A stretch of 64,000 nt of DNA, taken from assembly GCA_001404055.1 (NCBI GenBank), contig CXTY01000018.1, positions 1-64,000 of the forward strand. The letters are read 5' to 3'. Both the position numbers and the translations under genes were made by a program. The notes under the pieces are model-generated. The model was not told the DNA's origin. It saw only the letters and a program-made list of their open reading frames with translations, and ran no database searches. Shown one piece after another: positions 56,156 to 64,000 of the stretch. The first letter of the stretch is position 1; the number at the start of each line of letters is the position of its first letter. Source of the stretch: Roseibium album. Its GTDB lineage: Bacteria > Pseudomonadota > Alphaproteobacteria > Rhizobiales > Stappiaceae.

Positions 56156-56777
56156 TTTCTAGCCGCGTCATTCCCGACAAGTGAGATGTAATCGAACGCT
56201 GATTCGGAGGATCGATAGGCATTGTATTGATTTCATGTAACCAAACCCTCACCCTGTGCCATCCCGGCCTAGAGCCGGGACCAAAGCCAGTGTAGTGAGG
56301 CCCCGGCTCGGAGGCCGGGGCGGAGCAGACTTAATTCTACGGCGACGAATATTGAAGCAGCAGCTTACGTTCGCAGCAAAAGAACTAGTACTTGGCACCA
56401 GCGGAGTGTGTCTCAGGCGTCCTTGCCTTCCATCTCGCCATCAATTTGATTTACAGGTCCCCGGTAGCGCCGCAATAACCTTGCCGCCCCGGTCTCGAAC
56501 CGGGGCCTTATCCTTGAGGCGAGCAAATTGGTCGCGGATCAGGTCTGGGACAGCGACGCGACTGGAGAGCAGTACTAGCCACACTGTTGTCATCCTGGCT
56601 GAAGCGAAGCGGAAGGCCGGGATCCAGTAACCAGCAGCAGTAGTGGGTGGGTAAAATCAGACGTCAGCGAATACTGGGTCCCTGCCTGCGCAGGGACGAC
56701 AATCAGTTTTGATGAGAGCCTTGAGTCAAACTCCGGATGACGGTCGTTGCATAACCTGGCTTACCGGGACAGCGCGC
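56156..56777. repeat. Palindrome-rich intergenic region, four hairpin elements
   Basis: No gene is seen in these ~600 bases. Perfect hairpins lie at 56262-56280 (TCCCGGC/GCCGGGA), 56300-56321 (GCCCCGGC/GCCGGGGC), 56486-56506 (GCCCCGG/CCGGGGC) and 56678-56697 (GTCCCTGC/GCAGGGAC). A diverged copy of the first type is at 56590-56629. Similar GTCATCCCGGC...GCCGGGATCCAG-type repeats are scattered between genes in many alphaproteobacteria. They look like REP/BIME-like elements from several families stacked in one spot. Confidence 0.65.
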
Positions 56778-57419
56778 TCAGGCGTCCTTGCTGTCTTCGA
56801 CGAGTGCGTATTTCTGAATGAGAGGCAGTTGGGTCAGGGTGAATACCAGGGTGATGGGCATGACGCCGAAGACCTTGAAATTGACCCAGAAATCGGTCGA
56901 AAAGCTGCGCCAGACAATCTCGTTGATGATGGCCAGCACAAAGAAAAACAGGCCCCAGCGGAACGTGAGTTTGCGCCAGCCTTCGTCCGTCAGTTTGAAG
57001 GCGCTGTCGAACACATAACCAAGCAGGGATTTTCCGAAAAGCAATCCGCCCAGAAGGATGGAGCCAAACAGGCAGTTCACGATTGTCGGCTTGAGCTTGA
57101 TGAAAAGCTCGTCATGCAGCCAGAGGGTCAGCGCACCAAAAACAAGAACGACGACGCCGGAAACCAGTGGCATGATCGGCAGGCGCTTGGTCAGGTACAG
57201 GGACGCAACGAGTGACACCGTGATCGCCACCATGAAAGCGGCCGTTGCCAAAAAGATCGGCTGGCCGACGGCCTGCAGGATCGGAAATGCTTCGGCGATC
57301 CGCTCGCCTCTGGCATTGAACAGGAAGAACACACCAAGTGGACCCAGTTCCAGCGCCAGCTTCAGGAGTGGCGAAAGCTCTTTACGGGTCGGATCGTTCG
57401 GGGCGTGTTCGAATTCCAT
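56778..57419 (-). CDS. YciB/septation-protein-A-family inner-membrane protein
   Basis: A 213-residue membrane protein with five to six spans. [20 protein letters not shown] is the family-specific opening, [20 protein letters not shown] and [20 protein letters not shown] (with the conserved K-P-T) follow, then [19 protein letters not shown]. Members (YciB/IspZ) are linked to envelope synthesis and septation. The ATG at 57419 is chosen over the 57479 frame opening. Confidence 0.88.
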   Translation of the reverse strand: MEFEHAPNDPTRKELSPLLKLALELGPLGVFFLFNARGERIAEAFPILQAVGQPIFLATAAFMVAITVSLVASLYLTKRLPIMPLVSGVVVLVFGALTLWLHDELFIKLKPTIVNCLFGSILLGGLLFGKSLLGYVFDSAFKLTDEGWRKLTFRWGLFFFVLAIINEIVWRSFSTDFWVNFKVFGVMPITLVFTLTQLPLIQKYALVEDSKDA

Positions 57420-57553
57420 GCGTCTTCTTCTCCACATCGGGTTAATCGGGACATAGGGTGTTGGGCCCGCACTGGTCAAGTGCAGGGGTCATGATAAGTA
57501 TTGAAAGATGCCGATTTTCGCCAAAGTCGAACGCTACAGAATGATGCGAGGAG

Positions 57554-58285
57554 ATGCATTACGTGAAAACTTTCATTGTCTTTTTTGCAGCCTTGCTGCT
57601 CTGGATGCCGCCGGCGCAAGCGGTCACGCCTGTTGCATGGCAGGATCTCAAGGATCCGATATCGGCTGAATTTGATGATCCTTTTGCAGCGCTCAGCATT
57701 CGCGAGCTTCGGTCCCTGGGCAAAGTCCTGCAATTCCGACGGCAACTTGAACAGCCTGGATTGGCAGAAGCGTCACGCCCGGACATCGAGCATCAGCTTC
57801 GAAATGAAGAAGCCAAATTGGCGGCAGCCGGTGTTCAGACCGACTGGCTTTTGTCTCAACGCAAGGAGATTGGCAAGCAACGCGCGAAATCCGCGCTTTC
57901 CGGCAATGCGGATCTTGCAGGCGAGGAAATCTCGATCACGGGTTACGTTATTCCCGTGCAGTCTGCTGATAGCGATCAGGTCGTGACCGGATATTTGGTT
58001 CCGGAAGCAGGTATGTGCAGCCACATGCCAGCGCCTGATCCCAACCAGATGATCCGCTACAAGCTGGCTACCGACTATGTCTCGAATGACATATACGAGC
58101 CAGTGGAATTGACGGGTCGTTTGTCACTGAAGATGAACCGGCAGGAAATCACGCTCTTGGACGGGCAAGTGGAAATGCTGGCTGCGTTTGAAATGGATGT
58201 CACCAATGTGCGGCGTCTGGAGGAACAGGCGCAGCCGGTTGGCAGTCGTTTCCTGAGGTTCTTCAAGGGTAAACAAAGCCCATAG
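57554..58285 (+). CDS. DUF3299 family exported protein
   Basis: A 243-residue protein with signal peptide VKTFIVFFAALLLWMPPAQA. The C-terminal part has the DUF3299 pattern EISITGYVIPVQSADSDQVV, then YLVPEAGMCSHMPAPDPNQM and YEPVELTGRLSLKM. In characterised gene neighbourhoods such proteins accompany membrane transport systems, but none is adjacent here. The middle (residues ~50-110) is helical. The conserved cysteine in GMCSH may bind metal. A shared terminator follows. Confidence 0.82.
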   Translation: MHYVKTFIVFFAALLLWMPPAQAVTPVAWQDLKDPISAEFDDPFAALSIRELRSLGKVLQFRRQLEQPGLAEASRPDIEHQLRNEEAKLAAAGVQTDWLLSQRKEIGKQRAKSALSGNADLAGEEISITGYVIPVQSADSDQVVTGYLVPEAGMCSHMPAPDPNQMIRYKLATDYVSNDIYEPVELTGRLSLKMNRQEITLLDGQVEMLAAFEMDVTNVRRLEEQAQPVGSRFLRFFKGKQSP

Positions 58286-58304
58286 ACCGGTGCTCACCAA
58301 TAAA

Positions 58305-58328
58305 AAAGGCGCCCGGTGAGGCGCCTTT
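58305..58328. terminator. Bidirectional terminator between DUF3299 and phaB genes
   Basis: AAAGGCGCC and GGCGCCTTT pair perfectly around CGGTGA, with A and T tracts on both sides, so the stem can end both convergent transcripts. Confidence 0.85.
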
Positions 58329-58352
58329 CCAATCTTCGAATTTCAGTCGTCA

Positions 58353-59081
58353 TCAGCCGTTGGCGATGTACTGGCCACCGTTGATGGTCATGACAGCGCC
58401 GGTCATGAAAGCGGCAGCGTCTGAGGACAGGTAAACAACGGTCTGGGCGATTTCTTCCGGATGGCCGAGACGGCCGACTGGAATATTCGACACGATGGAT
58501 TCCAGAACCTTTTCCGGCATGGCGGCAACCATGTCGGTATTGATGTAGCCGGGGCAAACGCAGTTGACTGTGATGCCCTTGAAGGCATTTTCCTGAGCCA
58601 AGGCCTTGGTAAAGCCAATCACGCCGGCCTTTGCGGCGGAGTAGTTGGACTGACCCATCTGACCCTTTTGGCCATTGATGGAGGAAATGTTGATAATCCG
58701 GCCTGAACCGCGACTGCGCATGCCGTTGATCACCGGATGGGTCATGGTAAACATGCTATCGAGGTTGGTGGACAGAACGGCGCGCCACTGGTCGAAGCTC
58801 ATCTTGTGGAACATGCCGTCACGGGTAATGCCGGCATTGTTGACCAGCACTTCAACCGGGCCCAGCTCGCTTTCAACCTGTGCGATACCGGCTGCGCAGG
58901 CTTCAGGATCAGATACGTCCCATTTGAAGACGTGAATGCCCGTATCAGCCTTGAATGCCTCGGCTTTCTCTGTGTTTCCGGCATAAGTGGCCGCCACGGT
59001 GTAGCCTGCATCCTTGAGACCGCGCGAAATGGATTCGCCAATTCCCCGTGTACCACCTGTGACCAGTGCGACCTTGCTCAT
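58353..59081 (-). CDS. phaB: Acetoacetyl-CoA reductase PhaB
   Basis: A 242-residue SDR enzyme that makes (R)-3-hydroxybutyryl-CoA for polyhydroxybutyrate. The cofactor loop is VALVTGGTRGIGESISRGL, the structural NNAG is in VLVNNAGITRDGMFHKM, and catalytic residues are Ser in IINISSINGQKGQ and Tyr/Lys in SNYSAAKAGVIGFTKALAQ. The C-terminus INGGQYIANG is typical for PhaB. ATG 59081 has GGAGGAACGG upstream. It follows phaA on the same strand. Confidence 0.96.
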   Translation of the reverse strand: MSKVALVTGGTRGIGESISRGLKDAGYTVAATYAGNTEKAEAFKADTGIHVFKWDVSDPEACAAGIAQVESELGPVEVLVNNAGITRDGMFHKMSFDQWRAVLSTNLDSMFTMTHPVINGMRSRGSGRIINISSINGQKGQMGQSNYSAAKAGVIGFTKALAQENAFKGITVNCVCPGYINTDMVAAMPEKVLESIVSNIPVGRLGHPEEIAQTVVYLSSDAAAFMTGAVMTINGGQYIANG

Positions 59082-59204
59082 TCCCGTTCCTCCCGACATT
59101 CAGTTCAAGGCCCGTTTATCTGTTCCGGGCTCTTCGAGGGTTGTTAAATTTCAGGGCCTCGGCCAATGCATTGACCAGCCGAGACCCATTTTGATCAAAT
59201 CGTC

Positions 59205-60386
59205 TTAGCGCTCCAGGCACATGGCGACGCCCATGCCGCCGCCGATGCACAGGGTCGCGAGGCCTTTTTTGGCGTCGCGGCGGCCCATTTCATGAAGCAG
59301 CGTGGTGAGGATGCGGGCACCGGAAGCGCCGATCGGGTGACCGAGCGCAATGGCGCCACCATTGACGTTGACGATATCCGGGTTCCAGCCCATGTCCTTG
59401 TTGACCGCACAGGCCTGCGCCGCAAAAGCTTCGTTTGCTTCAACCAGATCCAGGTCAGCAGCATCCCAGCCGGCTTTTTCAAGTGCCTTGCGGGAGGCCG
59501 GGATCGGGCCCGATCCCATGATTGCCGGATCAACACCAGCGGTTGCCCAGGACGCGATACGCGCAAGCGGCTTCAAGCCGCGCTTTTCAGCTTCTGCCGC
59601 GCTCATGACGAGGATTGCCGCTGCGCCGTCATTGAGGCCGGAGGCGTTGGCTGCGGTGACCGATCCTTCCTTTGCGAAGGCGGGGCGGAGCTTGGCTACA
59701 CTATCAAGGGTAGCGCCGTGACGAATATACTCATCATCTTCAACCACACGCTCGGAGCGGCGTTCCTTGACGGTCACAGGCGTGATCTCGTCCTTGAACT
59801 TGCCGGCTTTCTGCGCAGCTTCCGCCTTGTTCTGGGAAGCAACAGCGAATTCGTCTTGCTGGGCGCGGTTGATCTGCCACTTTTCAGCAACGTTCTCGGC
59901 GGTCTGGCCCATGTGGTAGCCATTGAAGGCATCCCACAAACCGTCCTTAATCATGGTGTCGATCATTTTGTAATCGCCCATCTTGTAGCCGGAGCGCATA
60001 TGAGCGCAGTGCGGCGACATGGACATGTTTTCCTGCCCGCCAGCCATTACAATCGTCGCGTCTCCGGTCTGGATTTGCTGCGCTGCAATGGCAACGGTGC
60101 GCAAGCCCGAACCGCAAACCTGATTAAGCGTCCAGGCAGAGGAGCTCTCTGCGATCCCCGCATTGATAGCAGCCTGACGTGCTGGATTTTGGCCCTGACC
60201 AGCTGTCAGAACCTGGCCGAAGACGACTTCGTCGACATCGCTGCCTTCTACGCCAGTCTTCTCCAGTGCGGACTTCATCACAAGTGCGCCCAGGTCATGT
60301 GCTGGAACATTGGCGAAAGAACCGTTGAATGTGCCAACGGGGGTGCGGGTTGCACAGACAATTACGACATCGGTGGAAGCGCTCAT
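59205..60386 (-). CDS. phaA: Acetyl-CoA acetyltransferase PhaA
   Basis: A 393-residue thiolase that condenses two acetyl-CoA. The acyl-accepting cysteine is in [20 protein letters not shown], the histidine in [20 protein letters not shown] and the second cysteine in [19 protein letters not shown]. The C-terminal GG-x-G and biosynthetic-thiolase spacing agree with the PHB role and the phaB neighbour. ATG 60386 with GGAGAG five bases upstream is chosen over the TTG at 60398. Confidence 0.96.
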   Translation of the reverse strand: MSASTDVVIVCATRTPVGTFNGSFANVPAHDLGALVMKSALEKTGVEGSDVDEVVFGQVLTAGQGQNPARQAAINAGIAESSSAWTLNQVCGSGLRTVAIAAQQIQTGDATIVMAGGQENMSMSPHCAHMRSGYKMGDYKMIDTMIKDGLWDAFNGYHMGQTAENVAEKWQINRAQQDEFAVASQNKAEAAQKAGKFKDEITPVTVKERRSERVVEDDEYIRHGATLDSVAKLRPAFAKEGSVTAANASGLNDGAAAILVMSAAEAEKRGLKPLARIASWATAGVDPAIMGSGPIPASRKALEKAGWDAADLDLVEANEAFAAQACAVNKDMGWNPDIVNVNGGAIALGHPIGASGARILTTLLHEMGRRDAKKGLATLCIGGGMGVAMCLER

Positions 60387-60897
60387 ATTACTCTCCAAGG
60401 CATAGGCCGAATGGCCGTAGAGGGCTGGTGCCCCAAGGGCACCTTTGATCTTATTTGTCGGAGGACTAGAGACTGCGGGGACATTTGTGTCAACAGCATC
60501 TGAGCATATCAGACCCGCGTTTTTCGCATTTGCGGCATTATCCTTTCGTCACTGCACACAAAAAGGGTGGCATGACCCGATACGATTGGCTTAGTCTCTT
60601 AGTTGGAGGAGATGACAGGTCTGCGAAAGCCTTGTCGTCAAATGGTAAACCAGAGCGAGGTGAGTTTAGGTTGAATCAATTGAAGGCGGAATGCGAGCAA
60701 GCGGCGCAACATTGCCGAAGGGTTGCATTTCTCCAGCTAGAGGCCGGGCTTTTGCCCGCTGACTTTGCGGGATTGCGCATTAGGTGAGCGACACCAAGGT
60801 GCGATCTGCCACGTCGGCAGACAGAGACATTCCGGTCAAATTGTTCAAGTTGAATTCATTTCGTTCTAGCCGTAAGGCTGACAGGCGGAAGTAACGG
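60387..60897. other. Long phaA-phaR intergenic region
   Basis: About 510 bases separate the divergent phaA and phaR starts. A plus-strand frame from 60485 to 60787 is open, but its codons look random and it has no ribosome binding site, so it is not called. The region must hold both promoters and probably PhaR binding sites, of which TTGCATTT near 60723 is one candidate. Confidence 0.5.
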
Positions 60898-61491
60898 ATG
60901 GCAAAGACCAGCGAGCCAACAATCATCAAGAAATACGCCAACAGGCGGCTCTACAATACGGGCACCAGTACCTACGTCACGCTTGAAGACCTGGCGGTAA
61001 TGGTGAAGGGGGAAGAGGATTTTGTCGTCTATGACGCCAAGTCGGGTGACGAAATAACCCGGTCGGTTCTGACCCAGATCATTTTTGAGCAGGAAAGTAA
61101 GGGGCAAAACCTTCTGCCGGTGCCGTTTTTGCGGCAGCTGATTCGCTTCTACGGAGACAGCATGCAGGGTCTGGTTCCCAGTTTCCTGGAATACTCCATG
61201 ACATCGCTGACCAACGAGCAGGAAAAACTGCGTTCACAGATGAGCGAAACATTCGGGGCAACCGCGTTTGACGCCATCGAGGACCAGGTCAAACGGAACA
61301 CGGAAATGTTCGAGCGGGCAATGAAAATGTTCATGCCGTTTCCTGCTGGTGAATCGGGTGACCCGTCTGGCGCTGCCATGCCTGGGGGCCAAGCGAAATC
61401 CGAGGCAACCGAAGTGACTGATCTGGATGACATGAAACGTCAACTGGAACAAATGCAGAAGACGATAAACAAGCTTTCCGATAAGTCCTGA
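60898..61491 (+). CDS. phaR: Polyhydroxyalkanoate synthesis repressor PhaR
   Basis: A 197-residue regulator. The DNA-binding N-terminal domain IIKKYANRRLYNTGTSTYVT and the accumulation-regulator domain (QESKGQNLLPVPFLRQLIRF, YGDSMQGLVPSFLEYSM) are diagnostic. PhaR represses phasin and other PHB genes, and binds the polymer to sense its amount. The C-terminal third is coiled-coil rich (MKRQLEQMQKTINKLS). It diverges from phaA-phaB. Confidence 0.95.
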   Translation: MAKTSEPTIIKKYANRRLYNTGTSTYVTLEDLAVMVKGEEDFVVYDAKSGDEITRSVLTQIIFEQESKGQNLLPVPFLRQLIRFYGDSMQGLVPSFLEYSMTSLTNEQEKLRSQMSETFGATAFDAIEDQVKRNTEMFERAMKMFMPFPAGESGDPSGAAMPGGQAKSEATEVTDLDDMKRQLEQMQKTINKLSDKS

Positions 61492-61526
61492 TATCCGCGC
61501 AAATTTATTAGGGACATTAGCTCACC

Positions 61527-62000
61527 GTGGTCGCGATCCGGACCGTTCACCTGGAGGATTTGCCGAGCGCAGTCGAGCAAATCCAGAAGTGGTACCTTCA
61601 CGAATGGCCCGCCTGGTATGGGCCTGGTGGACCTGGAGACGCGCAAAGCGATCTGGTGAATTGCGTCTCCACGCCAGGCAAGCTGCCAAAGTGTCTGGTC
61701 GCAATTGATGACCGCGACCAACTGCTTGGCACAGCTTCCTTGAAGTTTAAATCTCCTGGTTCGGATCAGTATCCCGGAGCCTGGTTGACCGCTCTTCTCG
61801 TTCCTTCAAAACATCGGGGGTCTGGTATCGGAACAGCGCTCGTGGCTGCGGCCGAGTGTGAAGCAAAGCATCTCACGTTTTCATCAATCCATGCGTCGAC
61901 AACAACGGCTCATTCCCTGCTGAAACGCAATGGATGGGCTCATATCGATGCGATTTGGTCTTCCGGTATTCGTCTGGAAATCTACCGGAAATTGCTTTAA
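61527..62000 (+). CDS. GNAT-family N-acetyltransferase
   Basis: A 157-residue acetyltransferase. WLTALLVPSKHRGSGIGTAL (R-x-x-G-x-G/A) is the acetyl-CoA loop, followed by a helix LVAAAECEAKHL and the strand with HASTTTAHSLLKRNGWAHID. The substrate is unknown. The GTG start at 61527 has AGGGA thirteen bases upstream, a rather long spacing. It follows phaR by 35 bases and may be in its transcript. Confidence 0.8.
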   Translation: MVAIRTVHLEDLPSAVEQIQKWYLHEWPAWYGPGGPGDAQSDLVNCVSTPGKLPKCLVAIDDRDQLLGTASLKFKSPGSDQYPGAWLTALLVPSKHRGSGIGTALVAAAECEAKHLTFSSIHASTTTAHSLLKRNGWAHIDAIWSSGIRLEIYRKLL

Positions 62001-62004
62001 CCGG

Positions 62005-62436
62005 TCAGCCGCAATCCGCGATCAACCCAGCTGCCTCGATGCCAGCAACAGCACAAGCTTCGTCATTGTCGGATGTATCTCCGGTAACTCCGACCGCGCC
62101 GAGTGTTTCGCCGTCTTCGTTCTTGATCAGCACGCCGCCGGGTACGGGAACAATTGCACCGCCGGAAACCCCATTCAGCGCATTGACGAAATGAGGCCGG
62201 GTCTCTGCGTTTGCATTGAGCCATCTTGTTCCGGTGCCAACGGCTAGTGCACCAATGGCTTTTCCAGAAGCAATCTGCGGTCGCATGATAGATGAACCAT
62301 CCTGTCTTTTGAGAAGTGTCGTGTGGCCGCCCGCATCGAGTACGGCTACCGTCAAGGGTTTCAAACCCAGACTTGCAGCCTTGTCCAATGCGTTGGAAGT
62401 GATGGTCTCTGCCGTTGAAAGTGTGAGTTTGCGCAT
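62005..62436 (-). CDS. GlcG/HbpS-family heme-binding-type protein
   Basis: A 143-residue protein of the GlcG/HbpS family. ALDKAASLGLKPLTVAVLDA, GGHTTLLKRQDGSS and GGVLIKNEDGETLGAVGVTG are the conserved strands. Members bind heme or cobalamin-type ligands, or act beside glycolate oxidase; no such neighbour exists here. AAGGAG precedes the ATG at 62436. The minus-strand frame that continues to 63144 opposes the ggt gene and is not coding. It diverges from the ggt gene. Confidence 0.87.
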   Translation of the reverse strand: MRKLTLSTAETITSNALDKAASLGLKPLTVAVLDAGGHTTLLKRQDGSSIMRPQIASGKAIGALAVGTGTRWLNANAETRPHFVNALNGVSGGAIVPVPGGVLIKNEDGETLGAVGVTGDTSDNDEACAVAGIEAAGLIADCG

Positions 62437-62571
62437 TTTGCCAGTTCTCCTTAAGGTGCAGCCGCGTTGCTGATTTGCTAGCAGAGCAGGGTGTTGGCGA
62501 ATAGGCGACATTTCCGAGAAGCTATTACGGCGATTTGGAAAAAGTGAAAGAAATCGGGTGGGAGTAAAGCA

Positions 62572-64000
62572 GTGAAGCGGGATTTTCAGGCACCAGGCAG
62601 GTCTCCGGTTTTTGCGCGGGAGGCAGCTGCGGCGACCTCGCACCCTTTGGCCACCAGTGCTGCGCTTGAAGTCCTTCAGGAAGGCGGTAATGCCGTTGAT
62701 GCGGCGATTGCTGCTGTTGCCGTTCAGTGTGTTGTCGAACCACACATGACGGGTGTCGGCGGTGACTGTTTTGCCATTGTCATGGAGTCGGACGGACGCC
62801 TTACCGGCTTTAACGGGTCGGGCGCTGCCCCGCGCGCTGCAACGCCTGAAAAACTTGCCGAGCTCGGTGTAACTGAAATTACCGACACTTCCCCGCATGC
62901 CGTGACAGTTCCAGGTGCCGTCAGAGCCTGGGAAACACTTCTCAAGGCGCATGGCACCAGAGATTTCAAGACGCTTTTTAAACGCGCTGTCCAGTATGCA
63001 CGTGAAGGGTTTCCTGTTGCGCCACGCGTTGCCTACGATTGGGCAAAGGACGTTGAGAAACTTGCGGGCGACCCCGTTACCGCTGCAAGGTACCTGATCG
63101 ATGGAGAGGCTCCTGAAGTTGGTGCAATTCTGAAGTTCCCTCATCTGGCCGAGACACTGGAAGCCATCGGTGAAAGAGGCTCAGACGCGATCTACGCTGG
63201 CAAGATCGCCGAGGATATCGTTTCAGCAGTGCGGGCTCGCGGCGGTCTTATGACCAAGGACGACCTGGCCTCCTGTCACACAACAGCCGTTTCGCCTGTC
63301 ATGCGCGACTACCGGGGCCATACCGTTGCCGAGTTGCCGCCCAACGGCCAGGGTATCATTGCACTGGTGATCCTCGGAATTCTGGAACATTTCGATCTGG
63401 CCAGCATGGACCCACTCGGACCGGAGCGGTTCCATCTTGAGATGGAAGCCGCCCGCGTTGCCTATACGGTACGGGACAGGTTCGTTACAGATCCAGGGTA
63501 TATGGATGTCTGCCACTCCGGGCTCATCGGCGATGACTATATCAGTGAGCTTGCAAAACAGATTTCTGTCGACAAGCGTATGGATACCGTGCCTGAATCC
63601 GCTCTGGTACCGCAGACCGACACCGTTTACCTGACGGTTGTCGACAAGGATGGACTGGCGGTTTCGTTCATCAATTCACTGTTCAGCGATTTTGGCAGCG
63701 GCATCATTGCACCTGAAAGCGGTGTCTTGCTGCACTGCCGGGGCAAGTCTTTCAAGGCGGAAGCCGGGCACGCAAACTCGATTGATGGTGGTAAGCGCCC
63801 GATGCACACCATCATCCCGGCAATGGTGTTGAAAGACGGCGCTCCGTGGCTGTCCTTTGGTGTGATGGGGGGGCAATACCAAGCCTGCGGGCATGCCCAT
63901 CTGCTGACCAACATCATCGACTATGGCATGGACGTGCAGGCGGCGATTGATTTTCCGCGCATGTTCTTTGATCTGAACAGCCATCACCTGCAGGCAGAAA
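62572..64000 (+). CDS. Gamma-glutamyltransferase-family protein (3' end outside window)
   Basis: At least 476 residues of an Ntn-hydrolase. ATSHPLATSAALEVLQEGGN and AVDAAIAAVAVQCVVEPHMT, then GVGGDCFAIV, form the large subunit start. VAELPPNGQGIIALVILGIL and FVTDPGYMDV follow. The autoprocessing threonine is expected in TDTVYLTVVDKDGLAVSFIN, followed by LFSDFGSGIIAPESG, and the glycine pair is in MGGQYQACGHAHLL. The pattern matches the YwrD-like branch more than classical periplasmic GGT, and no signal peptide is seen. The start is GTG with GGAG seven bases upstream. Confidence 0.9.
   Translation, partial: MKRDFQAPGRSPVFAREAAAATSHPLATSAALEVLQEGGNAVDAAIAAVAVQCVVEPHMTGVGGDCFAIVMESDGRLTGFNGSGAAPRAATPEKLAELGVTEITDTSPHAVTVPGAVRAWETLLKAHGTRDFKTLFKRAVQYAREGFPVAPRVAYDWAKDVEKLAGDPVTAARYLIDGEAPEVGAILKFPHLAETLEAIGERGSDAIYAGKIAEDIVSAVRARGGLMTKDDLASCHTTAVSPVMRDYRGHTVAELPPNGQGIIALVILGILEHFDLASMDPLGPERFHLEMEAARVAYTVRDRFVTDPGYMDVCHSGLIGDDYISELAKQISVDKRMDTVPESALVPQTDTVYLTVVDKDGLAVSFINSLFSDFGSGIIAPESGVLLHCRGKSFKAEAGHANSIDGGKRPMHTIIPAMVLKDGAPWLSFGVMGGQYQACGHAHLLTNIIDYGMDVQAAIDFPRMFFDLNSHHLQAE

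Noticed and set aside
60485-60787. A 100-residue plus-strand frame between phaA and phaR
   Set aside because: No ribosome binding site, no recognisable composition or motif; it lies in a regulatory region.
62437-63144. Minus-strand extension of the GlcG/HbpS frame to 379 residues
   Set aside because: It is antisense to a well-conserved gamma-glutamyltransferase gene and the real start with AAGGAG is at 62436.

Overview
This window looks like a chromosomal segment of an alphaproteobacterium of the Hyphomicrobiales, most likely a marine Stappiaceae member (Roseibium/Labrenzia type). The inference rests on gene content: a 180-kDa-class NAD-glutamate dehydrogenase, the phaB-phaA / phaR polyhydroxybutyrate set, ftsK-lolA, metX-metW, a chorismate mutase-hisC-tyrosine dehydrogenase operon, a DUF1674 protein and several families typical of the group. 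Coding density is high. TTG and GTG starts are used repeatedly where a good ribosome binding site supports them. No rRNA gene, intact tRNA gene, CRISPR array or prophage was seen.

Bases 1-14,200 are the accessory part. They open with the 5' end of an IS5-type transposase, then a short-chain dehydrogenase-like protein that lacks the usual catalytic motif, a GNAT acetyltransferase, a YddG-like exporter, a CitE-like lyase and a DUF1737 protein. Three 3'-half remnants of a CAT-anticodon tRNA, all on the + strand, follow at 3898, 10875 and 12063. They divide the region into segments: (i) a membrane-anchored hydrolase-like protein plus an AT-richer phosphonate cassette (phnE-phnC-phnD diverging from phnM-phnF) and a small unknown gene; (ii) an orphan periplasmic binding protein; (iii) a secreted protein and a roughly 400-residue protein of unknown family. 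This is the pattern expected from serial insertions at one tRNA gene. The phosphonate cassette carries import, a PhnM-type hydrolase and a regulator but no C-P lyase core genes. A 16-bp palindrome in the divergent intergenic region is a candidate PhnF operator.

Bases 14,200-55,600 are mostly core genome. A WYL-type regulator and a divergent SRPBCC gene share a perfect 12-bp inverted repeat. Next come an ATP-grasp protein, lolA, ftsK and an aminotransferase (one minus-strand run), SGNH hydrolase, DUF1674, htpX, an RsmB-type rRNA methyltransferase, a heparinase II/III family protein, purH, a UMF1-type transporter and the very large NAD-glutamate dehydrogenase. They are followed by argC, leuD, a cyclic-nucleotide-binding protein, an OmpR-type regulator, an L,D-transpeptidase, an NlpC/P60-like protein, dapF-mtaB-ftsY, small proteins, gloB, metX-metW, the aromatic/histidine operon, ispA, a cyclopropane fatty acid synthase-type enzyme, mtgA and rpmF.

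Bases 55,600-64,000 hold a small membrane protein, about 600 bases of palindrome-rich intergenic DNA, a YciB-type membrane protein, a DUF3299 protein, phaB-phaA facing phaR, another GNAT protein, a GlcG/HbpS-type protein and a gamma-glutamyltransferase-family gene that runs off the end.

Functional themes: peptidoglycan and envelope building (dapF, mtgA, L,D-transpeptidase, lolA, ftsK, ftsY), carbon storage (phaA, phaB, phaR), amino-acid synthesis (argC, leuD, metX/W, hisC, chorismate mutase, tyrC), and an acquired set for phosphonate uptake and processing.
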